This document shows, piece by piece, positions 7,177 through 11,313 of a DNA stretch of 11,313 nucleotides. Under the pieces are notes generated by a model. That model saw only the letters and a program-made list of their open reading frames with translations, had not been told where the DNA came from and did no database searches. The stretch is from positions 1-11,313 of the forward strand of contig JAGXGT010000185.1 in NCBI GenBank assembly GCA_024636595.1, given 5' to 3'. Made by a program: the position numbers and the translations under genes. Position 1 is the stretch's first letter, and the number at the start of each line of letters is the position of its first letter. Source of the DNA: Sphingomonadales bacterium. GTDB taxonomy: Bacteria; Pseudomonadota; Alphaproteobacteria; Sphingomonadales; Sphingomonadaceae.

Positions 7177-8763
7177 ATGACCGAAGATGATATTATTTCG
7201 ATAGGCGACGTGGTGCGTTTCCAGGCCCAGCAGCAGCCGGATGCGGTGGTCTTCACCTTTGAAGGCGACGAGATGACCTATGCCGCGCTGGACGCCGGCA
7301 GCAACCGGGCAGCACAGGCGTTGGCATCCAAAGGTGTCAGCAAGGGCCACCGGATCGCCTATATGGGCAAGAACAGCCATCTCTATTTTGAAATATTGGT
7401 TGGCGCAGCCAAGCTGGGGGCGGTGATGGTGCCGGTCAACTGGCGGCTGGCCCCGCCCGAGGTCGCCTATATCCTGAACGACTGTCAGGCCAAGCTTCTC
7501 TTCATCGGTCCGGGTTTTGACGAACTGGCGGGGAAGATCAGAGAGAATCTGGAGCATGTCGAGCTGATTCTGGGCAGCGAAAAAGCCGAAGGGGATTTTC
7601 CCGGCTATCCTGCCTGGCGTGACGGATTTGATCCAGTCGATCCGATGGTGCCCTGCGCGGAAGACGATGATGCGCTGCAGCTCTATACCTCTGGCACGAC
7701 CGGTCACCCCAAGGGTGCGATCATGACCAATGGCTCGATCTTTTCCTCGCGCAGCGCCGGGGTCAGCGAAGAGGATCTGATGGATTGGCAGAAGCCGGTT
7801 CCCGGCGAGATCACTCTGCTCGCCATGCCCTGTTTCCATATCAGCGGTACCGGCACTGGCCTTGCCGTGATGTTCACCGGTGGCAGCGCCATCGTCCTGC
7901 CGGAATATGATCCGACCCAGGCGCTCGATCTGATCGCTCAATATAATATCTCGAAAATCTTCATGGTCCCGGCCGCGATCCAGATATTGCTCAACCATCC
8001 GCGCGCCAGGGATGTAGATTTCTCCAATCTCAAATATATCACCTATGGCGCTTCGCCGATTCCGCTCGAGCTGATGAAACAGGCGATGGATGTGCTCGGC
8101 TGCGGCTTTGTCCAGATGTATGGCATGACCGAGACATCTGGGACGATCACCACGCTCAATCCCGAAGATCATGATGTGAATGGCAATGAGAAGATGCGCT
8201 CGGTGGGTACGCCCTTACCCGGGGTCGAGGTCAAGATCATCGACCCGGAGACCGGGGAGACATTGCCGCCGCGCACGATCGGTGAAATCGCCACGCGTTC
8301 GGCGAAGAATATGAAAGGCTATTGGAACAGGCCCGAAGCCACAGCAGAAACCATTGATGCGGATGGCTGGCTCAGGACCGGCGATGCTGGCTCGCTCGAC
8401 GAAGAGGGCTATCTCTATATTCAGGACCGGCTCAAGGACATGATCATTTCCGGCGGTGAAAATGTCTATCCGGCGGAAGTCGAGAATGCGCTCTATGCCA
8501 ATCCGAAGGTGGCTGATGTCGCGGTGATCGGCGTGCCCGATGAAAAATGGGGCGAGGCGGTGAAGGCTTGCGTGGTGGTAAAGGCCGGGCAGGAACTGAC
8601 CGAGGCGGAACTGATAGCCGACGCGCGCGAGCGGATTGCCGGCTACAAATGCCCCAAGTCGATCGACTTCATCGAAGCCCTGCCGCGCAATCCCTCCGGC
8701 AAGATCTTGCGCAAGGACCTGCGCGCGCCTTATTGGGAAGGCAGGGAGCGGGCGGTCAACTGA
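7177..8763 (+). CDS. acyl-CoA synthetase (AMP-forming carboxylate-CoA ligase)
   Basis: Activates a carboxylic acid to its CoA thioester through an acyl-adenylate; medium/long-chain or aromatic acids are typical for this subgroup. All ANL-superfamily core motifs are present. These are the P-loop YTSGTTGHPKG (170-180), MPCFHISG (217-224), YGASP (290-294), MYGMTET (314-320), GWLRTGD (397-403), DRLKDMIISGGENVYPAEVE (417-436) and PRNPSGKILRK, with the catalytic Lys509. The 528-residue length is normal. The TVQ-like FTFEGDEMTYAALD start (26-39) is standard. It appears to head a plus-strand unit with the hydratase-family gene and is divergent from the isomerase/SnoaL pair. The acid it activates cannot be told from sequence. 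Confidence 0.93.
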   Translation: MTEDDIISIGDVVRFQAQQQPDAVVFTFEGDEMTYAALDAGSNRAAQALASKGVSKGHRIAYMGKNSHLYFEILVGAAKLGAVMVPVNWRLAPPEVAYILNDCQAKLLFIGPGFDELAGKIRENLEHVELILGSEKAEGDFPGYPAWRDGFDPVDPMVPCAEDDDALQLYTSGTTGHPKGAIMTNGSIFSSRSAGVSEEDLMDWQKPVPGEITLLAMPCFHISGTGTGLAVMFTGGSAIVLPEYDPTQALDLIAQYNISKIFMVPAAIQILLNHPRARDVDFSNLKYITYGASPIPLELMKQAMDVLGCGFVQMYGMTETSGTITTLNPEDHDVNGNEKMRSVGTPLPGVEVKIIDPETGETLPPRTIGEIATRSAKNMKGYWNRPEATAETIDADGWLRTGDAGSLDEEGYLYIQDRLKDMIISGGENVYPAEVENALYANPKVADVAVIGVPDEKWGEAVKACVVVKAGQELTEAELIADARERIAGYKCPKSIDFIEALPRNPSGKILRKDLRAPYWEGRERAVN

Positions 8764-8790
8764 TCGATCGCTGACGGTCGACACTACGCC

Positions 8791-8851
8791 GTTAGCCCTG
8801 AGCCTGTCGAAGGGCGGCTAGCCCCATTGCTTCGACAGGCTCAGGGCGAAC
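8791..8851. repeat. REP-type inverted repeat (extragenic hairpin)
   Basis: Two 21-base arms, 8791-8811 and 8831-8851, are reverse complements with one mismatch and carry the core CCCTGAGCCTGTCGAA. The 19-base loop includes the small palindrome GGCTAGCC. This core is a familiar dispersed palindrome in sphingomonad and some other proteobacterial genomes, typically found between genes. Here it fills most of the 113-base gap between the synthetase and hydratase-family genes. It could act as a transcript-stability or attenuation hairpin. There is no T run for a standard terminator. Confidence 0.85.
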
Positions 8852-8876
8852 GATGAATGGAAAAGGGCGAATGGAT

Positions 8877-9620
8877 ATGACGGAACTGGTGCTGCGCGAA
8901 GACCGGGACGGCTGGACCCTGCTGAGGCTCAATCGTCCGGACAAGCTCAACGCCCTGACCGTGTTGATGTTCCGGGAGTTGCGTGATCATATTGCCGATC
9001 TGCGCAAGGATGACAGCATTGGCTGTGTGGTGCTGCGCGGCGCAGGCAAATGTTTTTCCGCCGGGCATGATCTGGCCGACATTGCCGAAGGCGAGGCGGT
9101 GCCATCGCGCGGCTGGCACTCCGAAACACTGCGGATGCTGGAAAAGCTGCCCAAGCCGGTGATCGCGGCGGTGCACGGCCATTGCTACACGGGGGCATTG
9201 GAAGTCGCGCTGGCGGCGGATTTCATATTGGCAGCGGATAGCGCGCGTTTCGGTGATACCCATGCCAAATGGGCGCTGACACCGATCTGGGGCATGAGCC
9301 AGCGCCTGCCGCGCCGGGTCGGGCTCGCGACCGCCAAGCGGCTGATGTTCACTGCCGACATGATCACTGCCGACGAAGCGGTGCGGATCGGTCTGGCGGA
9401 ATATGCCGTGCCACTCGAGCAATTTGATACCGAGATTGAAGTTCTGGCAAAAAAGATTGTCGCCAATTCCGGTTTCTCGCACGCCGCGAACAAGCGGCTG
9501 CTGGAGGCGACCGATGGCGGTCCGCTTGACGCAGGGTTGCAATGGGAAGTGATGGAGAGCGAAGGCCACGGTCCCGATATGGAGCAGCGGATCGGGGCCT
9601 TTATGGGTAAAGGGAAATGA
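8877..9620 (+). CDS. enoyl-CoA hydratase/isomerase-family protein
   Basis: A crotonase-fold enzyme acting on CoA thioesters. Visible are NRPDKLNAL (19-27), the first oxyanion-hole segment CFSAGHDL (59-66) and the second, HGHCYTGALEVALAADF (101-117). Glu109 aligns with the first catalytic Glu of classical hydratases (rat Glu144). The segment FGDTHAKWALTP has His129 where the second Glu (rat Glu164) is expected, so ordinary hydration is doubtful and isomerase, hydrolase or another crotonase reaction is possible. The ATG at 8877 has AAAAGGG nine bases upstream. ATGs at 8871 and 8853 are in frame alternatives, and 8853 abuts the REP repeat, whose CAGGG could itself act as a ribosome site. It probably shares a transcript with the acyl-CoA synthetase. 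Confidence 0.88.
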   Translation: MTELVLREDRDGWTLLRLNRPDKLNALTVLMFRELRDHIADLRKDDSIGCVVLRGAGKCFSAGHDLADIAEGEAVPSRGWHSETLRMLEKLPKPVIAAVHGHCYTGALEVALAADFILAADSARFGDTHAKWALTPIWGMSQRLPRRVGLATAKRLMFTADMITADEAVRIGLAEYAVPLEQFDTEIEVLAKKIVANSGFSHAANKRLLEATDGGPLDAGLQWEVMESEGHGPDMEQRIGAFMGKGK

Positions 9621-9688
9621 GACCGGGGTGAATTGGTTATCGGTTTCAATAATATCCCGAAAGCAGACACCGACTACCGCCAGTTACC

Positions 9689-9712
9689 GTTAATCCAATA
9701 TTATCCATTAAC
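9689..9712. promoter_or_regulatory. inverted repeat upstream of the pilin gene, possible CtrA-type site
   Basis: GTTAAT (9689-9694) and ATTAAC (9707-9712) form a perfect 6-base inverted repeat with a 12-base AT-rich spacer. Within it, TTAA (9690-9693), seven bases, then TTATC (9701-9705) is one base off the TTAA-N7-TTAAC pattern recognised by CtrA, which controls the Flp pilin gene in Caulobacter. It lies about 40 bases before the pilin ATG. The regulator is a guess. Confidence 0.35.
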
Positions 9713-9750
9713 CGCATATAGCCGCCGCTGAATACGGGGATCAGCGTTAT

Positions 9751-10203
9751 ATGTATCACGAAATAAAGATTAAAAAACTTTATAGGGACAGCTCTGGCGC
9801 GTCGGCTATTGAATATGGTCTAATCGCCGCTCTTGTCGGCGTTGGTATCATAGCCGCTGTCACCAGTACAGGTGGAGCGGTGAATAACACGGTGACCACT
9901 GTTGAAGAATGTTTGGACGGCGCAACCGATGTCTGCGCCAGTGCGGGCGGAGTGGGTGGAAGCTCGGGGGGCGGCAGCGGCTCGTCCTCATCTTCCAGCA
10001 GCAGCTCCAGCGGCGGTTCGACCGGCGGCAGCTCAGGCTCTTCCGGCAGTAGCGGTTCGGTCAGCAGCGGAGGTGGTACCAGCAGCTCTGGCGGGACCAA
10101 TACGAGTCCGGGGGGCAATGGTACAGGTTCCGGAGGGAGTAGCTCCAGCTCGGGTGGACGCACTATCACCACCGGCACGGACAACGGTCGCCGCCGCAGG
10201 TAA
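9751..10203 (+). CDS. Flp-type (type IVb) pilin with a Ser/Gly-rich tail
   Basis: The N-terminus is a Flp/Tad prepilin. A basic leader (MYHEIKIKKLYRDSSG) is followed by ASAIEYGLIAALVGVGIIAA. Cleavage after Gly16 would put Glu at mature position +5 and Tyr at +6, the known signature of Flp pilins cut by a TadV-type peptidase. Residues 23-40 are the hydrophobic helix for assembly. Ordinary Flp pilins are about 50-70 residues and stop soon after this; here the protein runs to 150. Cys54 and Cys62 bracket a short loop. Residues 64-136 are almost only Ser, Gly, Thr and Asn, including ten consecutive serines, and the end is GRRRR. The serine run uses five different codons, so it is not a simple microsatellite. 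No tad assembly genes are nearby. The Shine-Dalgarno sequence is weak. Confidence 0.82.
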   Translation: MYHEIKIKKLYRDSSGASAIEYGLIAALVGVGIIAAVTSTGGAVNNTVTTVEECLDGATDVCASAGGVGGSSGGGSGSSSSSSSSSSGGSTGGSSGSSGSSGSVSSGGGTSSSGGTNTSPGGNGTGSGGSSSSSGGRTITTGTDNGRRRR

Positions 10204-10290
10204 TAGCGCCGCTTTTTCGTCAAGATTTTTCGATCGAATTCTTTCTCTCTGACTGAGCCAAGATTCCGCGAAATGGTCTTGCCTCTCAAA

Positions 10291-10387
10291 GATGGCCTAG
10301 CTTGCCGCAGGACTGCGTTGGGAAGTGATGCACTCAGATGGCCATGGCGCCGAGCGGATCGGGGCTTTTACCAGCAACACGAAATAA
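10291..10387 (+). pseudogene. decayed 3' end of a second enoyl-CoA hydratase gene
   Basis: In the frame from 10301 the translation reads LAAGLRWEVMHSDGHGAE then RIGAFTSNTK and a TAA stop. It aligns with the end of the intact gene at 8877-9620 (LDAGLQWEVMESEGHGPDME, QRIGAFMGKGK, stop). By hand, about 59 of 81 aligned bases match (roughly 73 percent), with nine bases missing in the middle. Further upstream GATGGC matches too, but about two bases are lost there and the frame has a TAG at 10298. No start codon or body of the gene remains. It is a relic of a paralogue, not a recent copy. Its stop lies 11 bases from the convergent alcohol dehydrogenase stop. Confidence 0.75.
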
Positions 10388-10398
10388 ACGCGCTCCGC

Positions 10399-11313
10399 TT
10401 AGGCGAGCGTCTCCATATCAATCACGAAGCGATAGCGGACATCGGATTTTTCCATCCGGTCATAGGCGTTGTTAACATCCTGCATCGCGATCATTTCGAT
10501 CTCTGGTAAAATGTTCTGCTCCGCGCAGAAATCCAGCATTTCCTGCGTTTCGGCAATCCCACCGATACCCGAGCCGGTGAGGATCCGGCGACCCAGCAAA
10601 TGGCCGCTGTGCATTTCGGGCAGCGTGCCGATGACGCCGACCAAGACCTGAGCGCAATCCACCTTCAGCAATGGCATATAGTGCGCCACAGGGTGCGGCA
10701 CCGGTATGGTGTTGAGGATCATGTCGAAACTGTTCGCGGCGGCCTTCATGGCGTCGCGATCGGTTGACAATAATATATCCTTGGCACCCAAGGCCTTGGC
10801 ATCGGCCATCTTGTCTTCGGTGCGGGTGAGGACGGTGACGTCAGCGCCCATGGCTGCGGCGAGCTTGACGCCCATATGACCAAGTCCGCCAAGGCCGATG
10901 ACCGCGACCTTGCTGCCGGGGCCGACTTTCCACTGCTTGAGCGGCGAGTAGGTGGTGATCCCCGCACAGAGCAGGGGAGCCGCTGCGCGCATGTCCATGC
11001 CATCGGGTATGCGAAGGACAAATTCCTTGCGCACGACGATCTTGTCGGAATAGCCGCCAAGGGTGGTGCTGCCGTCGCGGCGATCCTTGCCATTATAGGT
11101 GCCGGTCATCCCGTTCAGGCAATATTGTTCCAGGCCCTGCTTGCAATGATCGCATTCCAGGCAGGCGTCGACCATGCAGCCGACCGCGACCCGGTCGCCC
11201 GCGGAAAAGCCGGTGACATCTTCGCCAACCGCTTTGACATGACCGACAATTTCGTGGCCGGGGAGGACTGGATATTTGCTACCGCCCCAGTCATTGCGCG
11301 CGGTGTGCAAGTC
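10399..11313 (-). CDS. zinc-dependent NAD(P) alcohol dehydrogenase, 5' end beyond the window
   Basis: A medium-chain dehydrogenase of the cinnamyl-alcohol-dehydrogenase/YahK type, which interconverts alcohols and aldehydes with NAD(P). The frame is open through the right edge (first visible residues DLHTARNDWGG), so the true start and the catalytic-zinc Cys region, usually CHSD, are outside; the TTG near the edge is not a start. GHEIVGHV carries the His-Glu of the zinc site. GCMVDACLECDHCKQGLEQYC holds the four structural-zinc cysteines. LLCAGITTYSPLKQW has the other catalytic-zinc Cys, and GLGGLGHMGVKLAAAMGADV is the Rossmann nucleotide loop. It ends with a normal C-terminus, YRFVIDMETLA. 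About 305 residues are visible of an expected 350. It is convergent with the pilin and the hydratase relic. Confidence 0.93.
   Translation of the reverse strand, partial: DLHTARNDWGGSKYPVLPGHEIVGHVKAVGEDVTGFSAGDRVAVGCMVDACLECDHCKQGLEQYCLNGMTGTYNGKDRRDGSTTLGGYSDKIVVRKEFVLRIPDGMDMRAAAPLLCAGITTYSPLKQWKVGPGSKVAVIGLGGLGHMGVKLAAAMGADVTVLTRTEDKMADAKALGAKDILLSTDRDAMKAAANSFDMILNTIPVPHPVAHYMPLLKVDCAQVLVGVIGTLPEMHSGHLLGRRILTGSGIGGIAETQEMLDFCAEQNILPEIEMIAMQDVNNAYDRMEKSDVRYRFVIDMETLA

Noticed and set aside
7090..8172. Long open frame (about 360 codons) on the minus strand.
   Set aside because: It is antisense to the acyl-CoA synthetase, whose complete set of family motifs is on the plus strand. The antisense protein is rich in His, Arg and Gly and matches no family.
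8841..9569. Minus-strand open frame of about 242 codons over the hydratase-family gene.
   Set aside because: The plus strand encodes clear crotonase motifs. The minus frame is His/Arg/Gln-rich, as expected of an antisense shadow.
9982..10011. The ten-serine run as a microsatellite.
   Set aside because: The codons are TCG, TCC, TCA, TCT and AGC in mixed order, so there is no simple nucleotide repeat unit.
10229..10238. TTCGATCGAA palindrome after the pilin gene.
   Set aside because: A 10-base palindrome is too short to support a terminator or operator, and no proper T tract follows.
9780..10289. Minus-strand open frame with a Pro/Leu-rich product opposite the pilin gene.
   Set aside because: The Pro/Glu/Leu repeats are the complement of the Ser/Gly codons. 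The prepilin signature is on the plus strand, so this is a shadow.

Overview
The window looks like chromosomal DNA of an alphaproteobacterium, most likely a sphingomonad. This rests on moderate-to-high GC, the protein style, a 'CCCTGAGCCTGTCGAA' inverted repeat of the REP class common in sphingomonad genomes, a Flp-type pilin, and a tadA/rpmB housekeeping pair. The genus cannot be fixed from sequence alone. No tRNA, rRNA, CRISPR array, transposase or phage gene is visible, and no gap between supported genes exceeds about 200 bases.

Layout. (i) 1-1030: a possible 3' tail of a gene entering from the left, tadA (tRNA adenosine deaminase, minus) and divergent rpmB (ribosomal protein L28, plus) with a hairpin terminator. 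(ii) 978-2063: an exported phytase/esterase-like protein on the minus strand, convergent with rpmB, whose last codons contain that terminator. (iii) 2154-5731: a tight plus-strand operon of scoA, a HAD-type acid-phosphatase-like lipoprotein, scoB and a membrane-anchored serine hydrolase of the beta-lactamase/esterase class. The two subunits of a 3-oxoacid CoA-transferase are separated by the lipoprotein gene, which starts inside the scoA stop codon. (iv) 5750-9620: a divergent catabolic-looking group. On the minus strand a TIM-barrel isomerase-like protein is followed one base later by a SnoaL/NTF2-like protein. On the plus strand an acyl-CoA synthetase is followed, after a REP hairpin, by an enoyl-CoA hydratase/isomerase-family protein that lacks one of the two classical catalytic glutamates. 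(v) 9751-10203: a lone Flp-type pilin with a long Ser/Gly-rich C-terminal tail. (vi) 10291-10387: a decayed 3' end of a second enoyl-CoA hydratase. (vii) 10399-11313: a zinc alcohol dehydrogenase (minus) cut by the right edge.

How the genes may work together. ScoAB would move CoA from succinyl-CoA to acetoacetate or a similar 3-oxoacid, feeding thiolysis. The acyl-CoA synthetase, hydratase-family protein, SnoaL-like protein, isomerase-like protein and alcohol dehydrogenase suggest breakdown of an unidentified carboxylic acid through CoA esters. The points most worth a second look are the scoA-lipoprotein-scoB arrangement, the pilin with its unusual tail, and the hydratase relic that, with the intact gene, brackets the pilin.
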